DNA of 64,000 bases, from contig NZ_VFMJ01000001.1 in the NCBI RefSeq assembly GCF_006715005.1, positions 496,001-560,000 on the forward strand. The letters run 5' to 3'. Origin of the DNA: Serratia marcescens. GTDB taxonomy: Bacteria; Pseudomonadota; Gammaproteobacteria; Enterobacterales; Enterobacteriaceae. Below the pieces are notes generated by a model. The model was not told where the DNA came from. It did not search any database and was given only the letters and a program-made list of their open reading frames with translations. The stretch's first letter is position 1. The number at the start of each line of letters is the position of its first letter. The position numbers were made by a program, and so were the translations under genes. Shown here in pieces: positions 19,569 through 31,349 of this stretch.

Positions 19569-21419
19569 ATGGCCTTATTACAAATTAGTGAGCCTGGCCT
19601 CAGCGCCGCGCCGCACCAGCGACGTCTGGCCGCCGGCATCGACTTAGGCACCACCAACTCGCTGGTCGCCACGGTGCGCAGCGGGCAAGCGGAAACGCTG
19701 GCCGACGATCAGGGACGCCATTTGCTGCCTTCGGTGGTGCATTATCAGGCGGACGCGCAGCGCGTCGGCTGGGATGCGCGCCAACAGGCGGCGCAGGATC
19801 CGGCCAATACCGTCAGCTCCATCAAACGCATGATGGGCCGTTCGTTGGCGGACGTCCAGCAACGTTACCCGAACCTGCCGTATCAATTTCAGGCCAGCGA
19901 CAACGGCCTGCCGCTGATCGTCACCGCCGCCGGCCCGGTTAACCCGGTTGGCGTCTCCGCCGATATCCTGCGGGCTCTGTCCGCGCGCGCGCAAGCGGCG
20001 CTGGAAGGCGAGCTGGATGGCGTCGTGATTACCGTTCCCGCTTACTTCGACGACGCGCAGCGCCAGGGCACCAAAGACGCGGCGCGTCTGGCCGGCCTGC
20101 ACGTCCTGCGCCTGCTGAATGAACCGACCGCGGCGGCGATTGCCTACGGGCTGGATTCCGGCCAGGAAGGGGTGATCGCGGTTTACGATCTGGGCGGCGG
20201 CACCTTTGATATCTCCATTCTGCGCCTCAGCCGCGGCGTGTTCGAAGTGCTGGCCACCGGCGGCGATTCCGCGCTGGGCGGCGACGATTTCGATCACCTG
20301 CTGGCCGACTGGTTGCGCGAGCAGGCCGGCGTGGCCGATCGCAGCGATCACGGTGTGCAGCGCCAACTGCTGGACGCCGCCATCGCCGCCAAAATCGCGT
20401 TGAGCGATGCCGACAGCGTGTGCGTTGAGGTAGCCGGCTGGCAGGGCGAGGTGACCCGCGCCCAGTTCGAAGCGCTGATCGCTCCGCTGGTGAAACGTAC
20501 GCTGATGGCCTGCCGCCGCGCGCTGAAAGATGCTGGCGTCGCCGCGGACGAGGTGCTGGAAGCGGTGATGGTCGGCGGTTCCACCCGCGTGCCGCTGGTG
20601 CGTGAGCAGGTGGGCGCCTTCTTCGGCCGCACGCCGCTGACGTCTATCGATCCGGATAAAGTGGTCGCCATCGGCGCCGCGATCCAGGCCGACATCCTGG
20701 TGGGCAACAAGCCGGACAGCGACATGCTGCTGCTGGACGTGATCCCGCTGTCGCTGGGCCTCGAAACCATGGGCGGCCTGGTGGAGAAAGTTATCCCGCG
20801 CAACACCACCATTCCGGTGGCGCGCGCGCAGGAGTTCACCACCTTTAAAGATGGCCAGAGCGCGATGATGATCCACGTGCTGCAGGGCGAGCGCGAGCTG
20901 GTGCAGGATTGCCGTTCGCTGGCGCGCTTCACGCTGCGCGGCCTGCCGCCATTGCCTGCCGGGGGCGCGCATATTCGCGTCACCTTCCAGGTGGATGCCG
21001 ATGGTCTGCTGAGCGTCACCGCGATGGAGAAATCCACCGGCGTTGAGGCCTCGATCCAGGTCAAGCCGTCATACGGTCTGTCGGACAGCGAAATCGCCGG
21101 CATGATCAAGGATTCGATGGCCAACGCGCAAAGCGACGTGGGCGCGCGCAAACTGGCGGAGCAACGCGTGGAAGCCGCGAGGGTGCTGGAAAGCCTGCAG
21201 GGCGCGCTGGCCACCGACGCCGCGCTGCTGAGCGAGGCGGAAAGCCAGGCGATCGCCGCCGCGACTCAGGCGTTGCAGCAGGCGGCGCAGGGTGAAGATC
21301 CCGCCGCTATCGAAGACGCCATCAAAACATTAGATGCACAAACGCAAGATTTTGCCGCGCGCCGCATGGACGCTTCCATTCGCCGCGCGCTGGCTGGCCA
21401 TTCTGTGGATGAGGTTTAA
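19569..21419 (+). CDS. hscA: Fe-S assembly Hsp70 chaperone HscA
   Basis: Specialised Hsp70 of 616 residues that releases clusters from IscU at the expense of ATP. The N-terminal ATPase has the phosphate-1 motif [12 protein letters not shown] and the phosphate-2 motif [12 protein letters not shown]. The substrate-binding domain follows from about residue 390. It is followed by fdx after two bases. Confidence 0.98.
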   Translation: MALLQISEPGLSAAPHQRRLAAGIDLGTTNSLVATVRSGQAETLADDQGRHLLPSVVHYQADAQRVGWDARQQAAQDPANTVSSIKRMMGRSLADVQQRYPNLPYQFQASDNGLPLIVTAAGPVNPVGVSADILRALSARAQAALEGELDGVVITVPAYFDDAQRQGTKDAARLAGLHVLRLLNEPTAAAIAYGLDSGQEGVIAVYDLGGGTFDISILRLSRGVFEVLATGGDSALGGDDFDHLLADWLREQAGVADRSDHGVQRQLLDAAIAAKIALSDADSVCVEVAGWQGEVTRAQFEALIAPLVKRTLMACRRALKDAGVAADEVLEAVMVGGSTRVPLVREQVGAFFGRTPLTSIDPDKVVAIGAAIQADILVGNKPDSDMLLLDVIPLSLGLETMGGLVEKVIPRNTTIPVARAQEFTTFKDGQSAMMIHVLQGERELVQDCRSLARFTLRGLPPLPAGGAHIRVTFQVDADGLLSVTAMEKSTGVEASIQVKPSYGLSDSEIAGMIKDSMANAQSDVGARKLAEQRVEAARVLESLQGALATDAALLSEAESQAIAAATQALQQAAQGEDPAAIEDAIKTLDAQTQDFAARRMDASIRRALAGHSVDEV

Positions 21420-21421
21420 CC

Positions 21422-21757
21422 ATGCCTAAAATTGTTTTCCTGCCCCATCAAGACCTTTGCCCGGAAGGGGCGGTTCTGGAAGCCGAAAAAGGGGAGTCGA
21501 TCCTCAACGTTGCGCTGCGCAACGGCATTGAAATCGAGCATGCCTGCGAGAAATCCTGCGCCTGCACCACCTGCCACTGCATCGTGCGTGAAGGCTTCGA
21601 TTCGCTGGAAGAGAGCAGCGAGCTGGAAGACGACATGCTGGACAAAGCCTGGGGGCTGGAGCCGGAAAGCCGTCTGAGCTGCCAGGCGCTGGTCGCCGAC
21701 GAAGATCTGGTGGTCGAAATGCCGCGCTACACCGTCAACCACGCGCGTGAGCATTAA
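21422..21757 (+). CDS. fdx: [2Fe-2S] ferredoxin Fdx
   Basis: Adrenodoxin-type ferredoxin of 111 residues that supplies electrons for cluster assembly. Cluster cysteines are visible in [12 protein letters not shown] and near the C-terminus in RLSCQAL. The start follows the hscA stop by two bases, so the genes are probably translationally coupled. Confidence 0.98.
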   Translation: MPKIVFLPHQDLCPEGAVLEAEKGESILNVALRNGIEIEHACEKSCACTTCHCIVREGFDSLEESSELEDDMLDKAWGLEPESRLSCQALVADEDLVVEMPRYTVNHAREH

Positions 21758-21789
21758 TTGTTAGCCGCAGCGTCAACCCGGAGATCATA

Positions 21790-21990
21790 ATGGGACTGAA
21801 ATGGACCGACAGCCGTGAAATCGGCGAAGCCCTGTACGACCAATACCCGGATACCGATCCGAAAACCGTGCGTTTTACCGACCTGCATCAGTGGATCTGC
21901 GATCTGGAAGAGTTCGATGACGATCCGCAGGCTTCCAACGAAAAAATACTGGAAGCGATCCTGCTGGTCTGGTTAGATGAAGCGGAGTAA
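21790..21990 (+). CDS. iscX: Fe-S assembly protein IscX
   Basis: Small acidic protein of 66 residues ([17 protein letters not shown]) that binds IscS and iron and modulates sulfur transfer. It is the last gene of the isc operon and is followed by an intrinsic terminator. Confidence 0.97.
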   Translation: MGLKWTDSREIGEALYDQYPDTDPKTVRFTDLHQWICDLEEFDDDPQASNEKILEAILLVWLDEAE

Positions 21991-21999
21991 ATAGCGTAA

Positions 22000-22030
22000 C
22001 GGGCTGCCATGGGCGGCCCGTTTATTTTGT
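22000..22030 (+). terminator. Intrinsic terminator of the isc operon
   Basis: The stem CGGGCTGCC-ATG-GGCGGCCCG (nine pairs, one G-U) is followed by TTTATTTTGT. Confidence 0.8.
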
Positions 22031-22073
22031 ATCCGACAAGATTAATAAAAGAATAATCCGGAGTAAGAAGGCT

Positions 22074-23369
22074 ATGACAACAGAATTCATGCAGGTTACG
22101 CTGTCGCAACAACCTGCCGACGCCCGCTGGGGCGAAAAAGCGCTGCTCAGCACCAACGGCGAAGGGATGACCATCCACCTGACCGGCGCCGACAAGCTGG
22201 GCGCGATCCAGCGTGCGGGCCGCAAAATTGACGGTCAGGGCATCAAAAACGTCAGGCTGGCCGGCGACGGTTGGGATTTGGAAAACAGCTGGGCGTTTTG
22301 GCAGGGTTACCGCGGGCCGAAAGGGCAACGCAACGTCGAATGGGCCGAACTGCCGGAAGCCGCGCGTCAGGAGCTGGATCAGCGCCTGAAGATCGTCGAC
22401 TGGGTGCGTGACACCATCAACATGCCGGCGGAAGAGCTGGGGCCGGAGCAACTGGCGACCCGCGCCGTCGATCTGATGTGCGACGTCGGCTGCGATGCCG
22501 TCAGCTACCGCATCACCAAGGGCGAAGATCTGCGTGAGCAGAACTATGCCGGCATCCACACCGTCGGCCGCGGCTCCGAGCGCCCGCCGGTGCTGCTGGC
22601 GCTGGACTTCAACCCGACCGGTAACCCGGACGCGCCGGTGTTCGCTTGCCTGGTCGGCAAGGGCATCACCTTCGATACCGGCGGTTATAGCCTGAAACAG
22701 AGCGCCTTTATGGATTCGATGAAGGCTGACATGGGCGGTGCGGCCACCATCACCGGCGCCCTGGCGCTGGCGGCGGCGCGTGGTCTGAAGCAGCGCGTGA
22801 AGCTGTACCTGTGCTGCGCCGACAACATGGTCAGCGGCAACGCCTTCAAACTGGGTGACATCATTCGCTACCGCAACGGCAAAACCGTCGAGGTGATGAA
22901 CACCGATGCGGAAGGGCGCCTGGTACTGGCCGACGGCCTGATCGACGCTTCTGAGCAGAATCCGCAGCTGATTATCGACTGCGCGACCCTGACCGGCGCG
23001 GCCAAAACCGCGGTAGGCAACGACTACCACGCCCTGTTCAGCTTCGACGATGCGCTGGCGCAGGAACTGCTGAGCAGCGCCGCCGCCGAGCAAGAGCCGT
23101 TCTGGCGTCTGCCGTTGGCCGAGTTCCACCGCAGCCAGCTGCCGTCCAACTTTGCCGAGCTGAACAACGTGGCCGGCCCGGCTTACACCGCTGGCGCCAG
23201 CACCGCGGCGGCCTTCCTGTCGCACTTCGTCAAGAACTACCAGCAAGGCTGGCTGCACATCGACTGTTCCGCCACCTACCGCAAAGGCGCGGTGGATCAG
23301 TGGTCGGCCGGCGCGACCGGTCTGGGCGTGCGTACCCTGGCCAATCTGCTGCTGAGCAAAGCCAAATAA
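22074..23369 (+). CDS. pepB: Aminopeptidase B
   Basis: M17-family metallo-aminopeptidase of 431 residues that releases N-terminal residues, with a preference in E. coli for acidic ones and for Cys-Gly. Metal and active-site motifs are [15 protein letters not shown] and [14 protein letters not shown]. It follows iscX, as in E. coli, with its own spacing after the terminator. Confidence 0.95.
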   Translation: MTTEFMQVTLSQQPADARWGEKALLSTNGEGMTIHLTGADKLGAIQRAGRKIDGQGIKNVRLAGDGWDLENSWAFWQGYRGPKGQRNVEWAELPEAARQELDQRLKIVDWVRDTINMPAEELGPEQLATRAVDLMCDVGCDAVSYRITKGEDLREQNYAGIHTVGRGSERPPVLLALDFNPTGNPDAPVFACLVGKGITFDTGGYSLKQSAFMDSMKADMGGAATITGALALAAARGLKQRVKLYLCCADNMVSGNAFKLGDIIRYRNGKTVEVMNTDAEGRLVLADGLIDASEQNPQLIIDCATLTGAAKTAVGNDYHALFSFDDALAQELLSSAAAEQEPFWRLPLAEFHRSQLPSNFAELNNVAGPAYTAGASTAAAFLSHFVKNYQQGWLHIDCSATYRKGAVDQWSAGATGLGVRTLANLLLSKAK

Positions 23370-23457
23370 TTGAACGCCCGCCGCGTCGGGCGCTAGAATG
23401 CGCATTATCTTCGGGGCCCAGCATGCTGGGCCTCGCTATTTGATCCTGGAGTTTGCC

Positions 23458-24288
23458 ATGAGTTCCCATCATCACGATGCCGCCCCGAGCGAGAACGAAC
23501 TTGAACGCCTGCTGAAGCTGGCGGTGACGGAGCCGGCCCACCGCCCGGCGTTCTTCCGTGAACTGCTCGAGGCCACGGTGCTGATCCTCGGCGACAGCGA
23601 ACAGGTGCAGCAGGACGGCGACATCACGCTGAACGCGGATACGCCGGTCAATATCCAGCATTGGGAAAAGCAGGACGGCGGCAGCATCATTCCGTTCTTC
23701 ACCTCGCTGGAAGCACTGCAGAAGGCCGTTGAGGACGAACAGCCATTCATCGCCATGCCGGCGCGGGTGCTGTTCGAAATCACCCAGGGCGCGGATCTGT
23801 TCCTCAACCCGAAGGCGGAGTACGGCAAAGAGTTCTATCCGGAAGAGGTGGCGATGCTGCTGGCGACCGGCGGCGTCGTCAAACCGGTGGAGCATTACGT
23901 CGATAAAGAGACCCAGATCCTGCTGGGGCAGCCCGAGGAATATCCGTCGGCGATGGTGGATGCGTTGACCACGCTGTTCAGCCAGCGCAAACCGGTGCGC
24001 CGCGCGTTTCTGGCGCTGATGCATGACCAGGCGGCGGACGAGAAGCCGAATCTGCTGGTCGGACTGGAAGTGGACGCCGAGCCGGCGGAGATCGAGGCGC
24101 TGATCAACGAGGCCGGCAGCGTCGCCAGCGAAACGGCGCCGAACGACGAACCGGTGGATTTCTGCCTGGTGTCGGAGAACGAGCGCGGCATCAGCCACTA
24201 TCTGATCTCCCATACGCAGCCGTTTTATCAGCGCCGCTGGGGCAGTTGGCTACGCAATTTGATCCCGTCTACCGACAAGACCCAGTAG
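23458..24288 (+). CDS. sseB: Enhanced serine sensitivity protein SseB
   Basis: SseB-family protein of 276 residues. In E. coli the gene is linked to serine sensitivity, and no biochemical activity is established. I use the ATG at 23458 (MSSHHHDAAPSENELERLL), preceded by CTGGAG, rather than the ATG at 23398. The pepB-sseB order matches E. coli, but sseA does not follow here. A perfect 18-bp palindrome lies 26 bases before the start. Confidence 0.88.
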   Translation: MSSHHHDAAPSENELERLLKLAVTEPAHRPAFFRELLEATVLILGDSEQVQQDGDITLNADTPVNIQHWEKQDGGSIIPFFTSLEALQKAVEDEQPFIAMPARVLFEITQGADLFLNPKAEYGKEFYPEEVAMLLATGGVVKPVEHYVDKETQILLGQPEEYPSAMVDALTTLFSQRKPVRRAFLALMHDQAADEKPNLLVGLEVDAEPAEIEALINEAGSVASETAPNDEPVDFCLVSENERGISHYLISHTQPFYQRRWGSWLRNLIPSTDKTQ

Positions 24289-24450
24289 CGCCGCCGCGTG
24301 GTCGAAAATGACCCATGAAGATCATATTTTTTTAATGAAATGTTGATTTTCCCGTAGGCAAGCGTTAACGGCGCACATATAATCTGCGCCACTTGAGAAG
24401 GCCGGCAACATTGCAGACCGGCCTGTTTTGGAAGTCATACAGAGGCCATC

Positions 24451-24876
24451 ATGACCGTAGAACGTACCTTTTCCATCGTTAAACCAAACGCTGTAGCCAA
24501 CAACGACATCGGCGCTATCTACGCGCGTTTCGAGCGCGCCGGTTTCAAAATCATCGCCGCTAAAATGCTGCGTCTGACTCGCGAACAAGCTGAAGGCTTC
24601 TACGCTGAGCACAAAGGCCGCCCATTCTTCGACGGTCTGGTTGAGTTCATGACCTCCGGCCCAATCATGGTGCAGGTTCTGGAATCTGAAAACGCCGTGC
24701 AGCGCAACCGTGACATCATGGGCGCAACCAACCCGGACAACGCACTGGCCGGTACCCTGCGTGCCGACTACGCGGACAGCTTCACCGCTAACGCCGTTCA
24801 CGGTTCCGACTCCGTTGAATCCGCACAGCGCGAAATCGCTTACTTCTTCAACGAAAGCGAAATCTGCGCACGTTAA
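24451..24876 (+). CDS. ndk: Nucleoside diphosphate kinase
   Basis: Ndk of 141 residues that equalises NTP pools through a phosphohistidine. The active His is in NAVHGSDS and the start is [22 protein letters not shown] -10 lies at 24378-24383, and a leader hairpin (AGGCCGG ... CCGGCCT, 24399-24424) followed by TGTTTT precedes the gene and might act as a weak attenuator. Codon use looks like that of a highly expressed gene. Confidence 0.98.
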   Translation: MTVERTFSIVKPNAVANNDIGAIYARFERAGFKIIAAKMLRLTREQAEGFYAEHKGRPFFDGLVEFMTSGPIMVQVLESENAVQRNRDIMGATNPDNALAGTLRADYADSFTANAVHGSDSVESAQREIAYFFNESEICAR

Positions 24877-24984
24877 TCGTGCCGTTTCTTGGCTGAGAAC
24901 CCAGCATTCACCGGCTGAAACAATAAAAATGCCCTGAATGCCTTTCAGCCGTAGCCACCCGCTACTAAAATTTGTACAATGCCG

Positions 24985-25021
24985 CGCCCCTGATAAGACG
25001 ACTTGTCAGGGGCGTGTTTTT
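24985..25021 (+). terminator. Strong hairpin terminator between ndk and rlmN
   Basis: A 13-bp stem (CGCCCCTGATAAG / CTTGTCAGGGGCG, one G-U) with loop ACGA is followed by TGTTTTTA. It sits 108 bases after the ndk stop, so the ndk mRNA would have a long 3' tail. Confidence 0.8.
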
Positions 25022-25113
25022 AGTGCCGCCACCCGAATCATGCGGGCTGAAATGCACAACTTACTGTCCATTCTTTAGCGCCATAACGTGTAATAACGAG
25101 GCCAGAGATCATT

Positions 25114-26310
25114 ATGTTAGAACCCATCACGTCCGAGCACACCGTGTCTGAAAATAATTCGCTGACTACCCCCTCCGTTAACGTGGAGCAACCGGCTGCG
25201 GCCAAAATCAACCTGCTGGATCTGAACCGCCAGCAAATGCGCGAGTTCTTCGCCGAAATGGGCGAGAAACCGTTTCGCGCCGATCAGGTGATGAAGTGGA
25301 TTTACCACTACTGCTGCGACGATTTCGAGCAGATGACCGACATCAACAAAGTCCTGCGCGGCAAGCTGCAGCGCGTGGCGGAGATCCGCGCGCCGGAAGT
25401 GGCGGAAGAACAGCGTTCGGCCGACGGCACCATCAAGTGGGCGATTAAAGTCGGCGATCAGCAGGTTGAAACCGTGTACATCCCTGAAGCCGACCGTGCG
25501 ACGCTGTGCGTCTCCTCGCAGGTAGGCTGCGCGCTGGAGTGCAAATTCTGTTCGACGGCGCAGCAGGGCTTCAACCGCAACCTGCGCGTGTCGGAAATCA
25601 TTGGCCAGGTGTGGCGCGCGGCGAAAATCATCGGTGCGCTGAAGGTGACCGGCCAACGCCCGATCACCAACGTGGTGATGATGGGCATGGGCGAGCCGCT
25701 GCTCAACCTGAACAACGTGGTGCCGGCGATGGAAATCATGCTGGACGACTTCGGCTTTGGCCTGTCCAAACGCCGCGTGACCCTGTCCACCTCCGGCGTG
25801 GTGCCGGCGCTGGACAAGCTGGGCGACATGATCGACGTGGCGCTGGCGATTTCGCTGCACGCGCCGAACGACACCATCCGCGATGAGATCGTGCCGATCA
25901 ACCGCAAGTACAACATCGAGACCTTCCTGTCTGCGGTGCGTCGCTATCTGGAGAAATCCAACGCCAACCAGGGCCGCGTGACCGTCGAGTACGTGATGCT
26001 GGATCATATCAACGATAGCACCGACGATGCGCATCAGCTGGCGGAAGTGCTGAAAGACACGCCGTGCAAGATCAACCTGATCCCATGGAACCCGTTCCCG
26101 GGCGCTCCGTACGGCCGCAGCTCCAACAGCCGGGTGGATCGTTTCTCCAAGGTGTTGATGGAATACGGCTTTACGACTATTGTTCGTAAAACCCGTGGTG
26201 ACGATATCGACGCCGCCTGCGGGCAACTGGCGGGTGAAGTGATCGACCGTACCAAGCGTACCCTGAAAAAGAAAATGGCCGGGGAACCTATCAACGTACG
26301 GGCGGTCTGA
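25114..26310 (+). CDS. rlmN: Dual-specificity rRNA/tRNA adenine-C2 methyltransferase RlmN
   Basis: Radical-SAM methyltransferase of 398 residues acting on A2503 of 23S rRNA and A37 of some tRNAs. The 4Fe-4S motif CxxxCxxC is visible in [12 protein letters not shown], and the second conserved Cys region is near the C-terminus ([11 protein letters not shown]). The N-terminal 30 residues are variable and the true start could be slightly downstream of 25114. Confidence 0.97.
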   Translation: MLEPITSEHTVSENNSLTTPSVNVEQPAAAKINLLDLNRQQMREFFAEMGEKPFRADQVMKWIYHYCCDDFEQMTDINKVLRGKLQRVAEIRAPEVAEEQRSADGTIKWAIKVGDQQVETVYIPEADRATLCVSSQVGCALECKFCSTAQQGFNRNLRVSEIIGQVWRAAKIIGALKVTGQRPITNVVMMGMGEPLLNLNNVVPAMEIMLDDFGFGLSKRRVTLSTSGVVPALDKLGDMIDVALAISLHAPNDTIRDEIVPINRKYNIETFLSAVRRYLEKSNANQGRVTVEYVMLDHINDSTDDAHQLAEVLKDTPCKINLIPWNPFPGAPYGRSSNSRVDRFSKVLMEYGFTTIVRKTRGDDIDAACGQLAGEVIDRTKRTLKKKMAGEPINVRAV

Positions 26311-26397
26311 ACCCTATAGCACCATTTTTTTGTTATCTAACAGCCTGTTATGCGAAAAATTGACGCTAATGGGCGTTAGCTGACGGCCGATAAGGAA

Positions 26398-27159
26398 ATG
26401 AATGCGGGCATGAAGCTGAAACTGTGGGGAGTGTGGCTGGCGGCCGGGTTGTTGGCCGGGTGTTCCGGTTCAGCGCCGGAAAAGGAAGCACAAGTCTCTG
26501 AGGCGGGCCAGACGCGCTTGCAACTGGGCCTGGAGTACCTGCAGCAAGGCGACATGGACGCCGCGCGCCAGAACCTGGAAAAGGCGCTGGACGCGGCCCC
26601 ACAGGATTACCGCACGCAGTTGGGCATGGCGCTCTACGCGCAGCGTATCGGTGAAAATGCCGCGGCCGAACAGCGTTATCGGCAAGCGCTCAAACTTGCG
26701 CCAGGCAATGGCACCGTGTTGAATAATTACGGTGCGTTTCTTTGCGGTTTAGGGCAGTATGTACCGGCGCAACAGCAGTTTAGCGCTGCGGCGCTGGCGC
26801 CCGATTTTGGCCAGGTCGCCGACAGCCTGGAAAACGCAGGTTACTGTTTTCTCAAGGCCGGACAAAACGATGAGGCGCGCACGCTGTTGAGCCGCGCGCT
26901 GAAGGTTGATCCGGACAAAGGCACTCCGCTGTTGGCGGAGGCCGAAAAGCAATTTGGAGAAGGGAAGCGCGCCCAGTCGCAACTTTTATTGGATGTTTAT
27001 CAGCATGTTCTGCCGGCTAGCGCCAGCAGCTTATGGTTACAGATTCGTTTCGCCGCGTTAGCCGGCCGCCAGGATAGCGTTCAACGCTATGGCAAGCAGC
27101 TAGCGCGAAGTTTTCCACAATCCAAACAGTACCAGCAGTTCTTAGCTAATGAATACTGA
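26398..27159 (+). CDS. pilW: TPR lipoprotein, PilW/PilF family
   Basis: Outer-membrane-type lipoprotein of up to 253 residues with a lipobox LLAGC and tetratricopeptide repeats over about residues 45-190. PilF/PilW proteins help assemble type IV pilus secretins, and in enterobacteria the gene commonly sits between rlmN and rodZ even without pilus genes nearby. The start is ambiguous: 26398 sits directly on AAGGAA, and 26410 ([10 protein letters not shown]) gives a cleaner signal peptide. It overlaps rodZ by 11 bases. Confidence 0.8.
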   Translation: MNAGMKLKLWGVWLAAGLLAGCSGSAPEKEAQVSEAGQTRLQLGLEYLQQGDMDAARQNLEKALDAAPQDYRTQLGMALYAQRIGENAAAEQRYRQALKLAPGNGTVLNNYGAFLCGLGQYVPAQQQFSAAALAPDFGQVADSLENAGYCFLKAGQNDEARTLLSRALKVDPDKGTPLLAEAEKQFGEGKRAQSQLLLDVYQHVLPASASSLWLQIRFAALAGRQDSVQRYGKQLARSFPQSKQYQQFLANEY

Positions 27160-28123
27160 AGCCTCCCAAGATAAAACCGTATCCATGACGACGGGCCAGC
27201 GCCTGCGTCAGGCCCGTGAGCAACTCGGGCTGAGCCAACAGACCGTTGCAGAACGCCTGTGTCTCAAAATGTCCACCGTGCGCGATATCGAGGAAGACAG
27301 CGTGTCTGCTGACCTCGCGTCCACCTTCGTGCGCGGCTACATCCGTTCCTACGCCAAGCTGGTGCATTTGCCGGAAGACGAACTGCTGCCGATGCTGGCC
27401 AAGCAGGCGCCGTTGAAGATGGCGAAAGTGGCGCCGATGCAAAGCTTCTCGCTGGGCAAGCGCCGCAAGAAACGCGACGGCTGGCTGATGAGCTTCACCT
27501 GGCTTATCGTGTTCGTGGTGATCGGCCTGACCGGCGCCTGGTGGTGGCAAAACCACAAGGCGCAGCAGGAAGAGATCGCCACCATGGCCGATCAATCCTC
27601 GGCGCAGCTTTCACAGAATAACGAAGGGCAGTCCGTGCCGCTGACCGACGGCAATGCCGACGCCGGCACCAACGTGCCGTTGGTCGACAACAGCGCTACG
27701 CCGGCCGATACCGGCGCAGCGGCTCAGGCACCGGCGGCTACCGCCCAGGCGCCGAGCGCGGCTCAGCAGCAGCCTGCCGTGGTGTCGCCAAGCCAGACTA
27801 CCCTGCCGGAAACCGCGCCGGCGGCACAAGCGCCGTTGCCGACCGCCGATGCGGGCGTGGCTGCGCCGGCGGCCGATCCGAACGCGCTGGTGATGGATTT
27901 CTCCGCCGACTGCTGGCTGCAGGTGAGCGACGCGAGCGGTAAAACGCTGTTCAGCGGCACTCAGAAGAAGGGCGGCAAGCTGAACCTGACCGGCACTGCA
28001 CCGTATAAACTGACCATCGGCGCGCCGGCGGCAGTACAGATCCAGTATCAGGGTAAGCCGGTTGATTTAAGCCGGTTCGTTAAGTCAAACCGTGTTGCTC
28101 GCCTGACCGTCGCCGCGCAGTAA
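27149..28123 (+). CDS. rodZ: Cytoskeleton protein RodZ
   Basis: Bitopic inner-membrane protein of 324 residues that links MreB to the cell-wall elongation machinery. The N-terminal Xre-type HTH domain (about residues 14-85) is the MreB-binding part. It is followed by a basic patch (KRRKKR), one transmembrane helix near residues 112-133, a long Ala/Pro/Gln-rich periplasmic linker and a C-terminal beta domain. The start overlaps the end of pilW, and ispG follows 45 bases later, as in E. coli. Confidence 0.95.
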   Translation: MNTEASQDKTVSMTTGQRLRQAREQLGLSQQTVAERLCLKMSTVRDIEEDSVSADLASTFVRGYIRSYAKLVHLPEDELLPMLAKQAPLKMAKVAPMQSFSLGKRRKKRDGWLMSFTWLIVFVVIGLTGAWWWQNHKAQQEEIATMADQSSAQLSQNNEGQSVPLTDGNADAGTNVPLVDNSATPADTGAAAQAPAATAQAPSAAQQQPAVVSPSQTTLPETAPAAQAPLPTADAGVAAPAADPNALVMDFSADCWLQVSDASGKTLFSGTQKKGGKLNLTGTAPYKLTIGAPAAVQIQYQGKPVDLSRFVKSNRVARLTVAAQ

Positions 28124-28168
28124 TCGCGCGGCTGGTCGTGATGTCAGAGCAGCAATGGAGAGTAAGTA

Positions 28169-29290
28169 ATGCATAACCAAGCGCCCATCAACCGTCGAAA
28201 ATCTACACGCATTTACGTCGGCAAGGTGCCTATTGGTGATGGCGCGCCGATTGCCGTGCAGTCGATGACCAACACCCGTACCACCGATGTTGAAGCAACG
28301 GTTAATCAGATCAAAGCGCTGGAGCGCGTGGGCGTCGACATCGTCCGCGTTTCGGTTCCTACCATGGACGCCGCCGAGGCGTTCAAGCTGATCAAGCAGC
28401 AGGTCAACGTGCCGCTGGTCGCCGATATCCACTTCGATTATCGCATCGCGCTGCAGGTTGCCGAATACGGCGTAGACTGCCTGCGCATCAACCCGGGCAA
28501 CATCGGCAACGAATCGCGCATTCGCTCGGTGGTGGACTGCGCCCGGGACAAGAACATCCCGATTCGCATCGGCGTCAACGGCGGCTCGCTGGAGAAAGAC
28601 CTGCAGGAAAAGTACGGCGAACCTACGCCGGAAGCGCTGCTGGAATCCGCCATGCGCCACGTGGACATTCTCGATCGCCTCAACTTCGACCAGTTCAAGG
28701 TCAGCGTCAAGGCGTCGGACGTGTTCCTGGCGGTGCAATCCTACCGTCTGCTGGCGTCGCGCATCGATCAGCCGCTGCATCTGGGCATCACCGAAGCCGG
28801 CGGCGCACGCAGCGGGTCGGTCAAATCGGCCATCGGCCTGGGCATGCTGCTGTCTGAAGGCATCGGCGACACCCTGCGCATCTCGCTGGCGGCGGACCCG
28901 GTTGAAGAGGTGAAGGTCGGTTTCGATATCCTGAAGTCGCTGCGCATTCGCGCGCGCGGCATCAACTTCATCGCCTGCCCGACCTGTTCGCGTCAGGAAT
29001 TCGACGTGATCGGCACGGTGAACGCGCTGGAGCAGCGCCTGGAAGACATCATCACGCCGATGGATGTTTCGATCATCGGCTGCGTGGTGAACGGCCCGGG
29101 CGAAGCGCTGGTGTCCACCATGGGGGTGACCGGCGGCCATAAGAAGAGCGGCTTCTATGAAGACGGCGTGCGCCAGAAAGAGCGTTTCGACAACGAACAG
29201 ATGATCGACCAGCTGGAAGCGAAAATTCGCGCCAAGGCCGCGATGATGGACGAAAGCAACCGCATCACGGTCAACCTGCTGGAAAAATAA
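28169..29290 (+). CDS. ispG: 4-hydroxy-3-methylbut-2-enyl diphosphate synthase (flavodoxin)
   Basis: Fe-S enzyme of 373 residues that catalyses the penultimate step of the MEP isoprenoid pathway. Conserved cluster Cys are in [11 protein letters not shown] and [10 protein letters not shown]. Length and ends match E. coli GcpE. It is followed by a terminator before hisS. Confidence 0.97.
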   Translation: MHNQAPINRRKSTRIYVGKVPIGDGAPIAVQSMTNTRTTDVEATVNQIKALERVGVDIVRVSVPTMDAAEAFKLIKQQVNVPLVADIHFDYRIALQVAEYGVDCLRINPGNIGNESRIRSVVDCARDKNIPIRIGVNGGSLEKDLQEKYGEPTPEALLESAMRHVDILDRLNFDQFKVSVKASDVFLAVQSYRLLASRIDQPLHLGITEAGGARSGSVKSAIGLGMLLSEGIGDTLRISLAADPVEEVKVGFDILKSLRIRARGINFIACPTCSRQEFDVIGTVNALEQRLEDIITPMDVSIIGCVVNGPGEALVSTMGVTGGHKKSGFYEDGVRQKERFDNEQMIDQLEAKIRAKAAMMDESNRITVNLLEK

Positions 29291-29306
29291 GCGTTATTGC
29301 TACACG

Positions 29307-29330
29307 GCGGGCCTGTTGGCCCGCTTGTTT
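29307..29330 (+). terminator. Intrinsic terminator after ispG
   Basis: A perfect 7-bp stem (GCGGGCC-TGTT-GGCCCGC) is followed by TTGTTT, 16 bases after the ispG stop. Confidence 0.75.
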
Positions 29331-29362
29331 ATGAACCTGAAGGGCAGAAAACCGCATCCGCG

Positions 29363-29392
29363 TTGAATACCGGGCGGCAAAGTCCCTATAAT
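29363..29392 (+). promoter_or_regulatory. Sigma-70 promoter of hisS
   Basis: A TTGAAT -35 at 29363-29368 and a perfect TATAAT -10 at 29387-29392 are separated by 18 bases, 38 bases before the GTG start. Confidence 0.75.
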
Positions 29393-29429
29393 CAGGTTCA
29401 TTTTTACAGACAACGGACAGAGAACTCAC

Positions 29430-30704
29430 GTGGCAAAGAACATTCAAGCCATTCGCGGCATGAACGACTACCTGCCGGAAGAAACGGCATTATGGCAGCG
29501 TATTGAAGGCACCCTCAAGCAGGTGCTGGGCAGCTACGGTTACAGCGAAATCCGGTTGCCGATTGTAGAGCAGACCCCGTTATTCAAACGCGCGATCGGC
29601 GAAGTGACCGACGTCGTGGAAAAAGAGATGTATACCTTCGAAGACCGCAACGGCGAAAGCCTGACGCTGCGTCCGGAAGGGACGGCCGGCTGCGTGCGCG
29701 CCGGCATCGAGCATGGTCTGCTGTACAATCAGGAACAGCGTCTGTGGTACATCGGCCCGATGTTCCGCTACGAGCGCCCGCAGAAGGGCCGCTACCGTCA
29801 GTTCCATCAGCTGGGCGCGGAAGTGTTCGGTCTGCAAGGCCCGGACATCGACGCCGAGCTGATCTTGCTGACCGCCCGCTGGTGGAAAGCGCTGGGCATC
29901 GCCGAGCACGTCAAGCTGGAGCTGAACTCCATCGGTTCGCTGGAGGCGCGCGCCAATTACCGCGACGCGCTGGTGGCGTTCCTGGAGCAGCACGTCGAGG
30001 TGCTGGACGAAGACTGTAAACGCCGCATGTACAGCAACCCGCTGCGCGTGCTGGACTCCAAGAATCCTGAGGTGCAGGCGCTGTTGAACGACGCGCCGCG
30101 CCTGTCCGAGTACCTGGACGAAGAATCCCGTGCTCACTTCGCCGGTCTGTGTGAACTTTTGGCGCAGGCAGGTATCCCATATACCGTTAACGAGCGCCTG
30201 GTGCGCGGTCTGGATTACTACAACCGCACCGTGTTTGAGTGGGTGACCACCAGCCTGGGCGCGCAGGGCACCGTCTGTGCGGGCGGCCGTTACGACGGCT
30301 TGGTCGAGCAATTGGGCGGCCGTGCCACCCCGGCGGTCGGTTTCGCCATGGGCCTCGAGCGCCTGGTGTTGCTGGTGCAGGCGGTTAACCCGGAATTCAA
30401 GGCGCCGTCGGCTATCGACGTGTACGTCATCTCTTCCGGCGCGGGCACCCAGAGCGCGGCGATGCAGCTGGCTGAACAGGTGCGCGATGCGGCGCCGCAG
30501 CTGAAGCTGATGACCAATTACGGCGGTGGCAACTTCAAGAAGCAAATCACTCGTGCGGATAAATGGGGCGCGCGTATCGCGCTGATCCTGGGTGAGAGCG
30601 AAGTGGCGGCGCAGCAGGTGGTGGTGAAAGACCTGCGCAGTGGTGAACAAGAAACGCTGGCGCAAAGCGAAGTCGCTGCGCGTCTGGCTTTGATGTTAGG
30701 TTAA
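29430..30704 (+). CDS. hisS: Histidyl-tRNA synthetase
   Basis: Class II aminoacyl-tRNA synthetase of 424 residues with a GTG start ([18 protein letters not shown]). Motif 2 is near [16 protein letters not shown], the histidine-specific loop is [15 protein letters not shown] and motif 3 is GFAMGLERL. The C-terminal domain reads the anticodon. It is followed by yfgM after 13 bases. Confidence 0.98.
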   Translation: MAKNIQAIRGMNDYLPEETALWQRIEGTLKQVLGSYGYSEIRLPIVEQTPLFKRAIGEVTDVVEKEMYTFEDRNGESLTLRPEGTAGCVRAGIEHGLLYNQEQRLWYIGPMFRYERPQKGRYRQFHQLGAEVFGLQGPDIDAELILLTARWWKALGIAEHVKLELNSIGSLEARANYRDALVAFLEQHVEVLDEDCKRRMYSNPLRVLDSKNPEVQALLNDAPRLSEYLDEESRAHFAGLCELLAQAGIPYTVNERLVRGLDYYNRTVFEWVTTSLGAQGTVCAGGRYDGLVEQLGGRATPAVGFAMGLERLVLLVQAVNPEFKAPSAIDVYVISSGAGTQSAAMQLAEQVRDAAPQLKLMTNYGGGNFKKQITRADKWGARIALILGESEVAAQQVVVKDLRSGEQETLAQSEVAARLALMLG

Positions 30705-30717
30705 GGAGAAGGACACC

Positions 30718-31338
30718 GTGGAAGTCTATACCACTGAAAACGAACAAGTCGACGCACTGCGTCGGTTCTTTGCCGAGAACGGCAAAGCGCTGGCGGTGGG
30801 CGTGGTGCTCGGAATTGGTGCCCTGGTTGGCTGGCGTTACTGGCAGAGCCATGAAAACTCCAACATGATGGCGGCATCGCAATCCTATCAGGAAGCCAGC
30901 GATCGGCTGGCGGCCGGCAAGCCCGATGACGTGGCTGCCGCGGAGAAATTTGTCCAGGCTAACAGCAACAGCTACGGCGTATTGGCCGCGCTGCAGTTGG
31001 CCAAGCACTTTGTCGAACAGAATGATTTCGCCAAGGCGGAACAACAACTGGCGCTGGCGCAGGGCCAGACCAAAGACGACAACCTGTTGGCGATGATCGA
31101 CCTGCGTCTGGCGCGCGTCCAGCTGCAGGAGAAAAAGCTGGATGAAGCGCTGAAAACGCTGGATGGCGTGAAAGGCGAAGGCTGGGCGGCGATGATGCAG
31201 GATGTGCGCGGCGATGTGCTGCTGGCGAAGGGCGACGCCAAGGGCGCGCGCGAAGCTTACAGCAAAGGCATTGAGTCCAACGCTTCTCAGGCGCTGCAGG
31301 TTCTGCTGCGCATGAAATTGAATAACTTGTCCAGCTAA
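30718..31338 (+). CDS. yfgM: Ancillary SecYEG translocon subunit YfgM
   Basis: Inner-membrane protein of 206 residues with a GTG start (MEVYTTENEQVDALRRFFAENG). One transmembrane helix lies near residues 23-40, followed by a periplasmic TPR-like domain. YfgM binds PpiD and the Sec translocon, and it influences RcsB in E. coli. It lies between hisS and bamB, as in E. coli. Confidence 0.95.
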   Translation: MEVYTTENEQVDALRRFFAENGKALAVGVVLGIGALVGWRYWQSHENSNMMAASQSYQEASDRLAAGKPDDVAAAEKFVQANSNSYGVLAALQLAKHFVEQNDFAKAEQQLALAQGQTKDDNLLAMIDLRLARVQLQEKKLDEALKTLDGVKGEGWAAMMQDVRGDVLLAKGDAKGAREAYSKGIESNASQALQVLLRMKLNNLSS

Positions 31339-31349
31339 GGGGAATTCCC

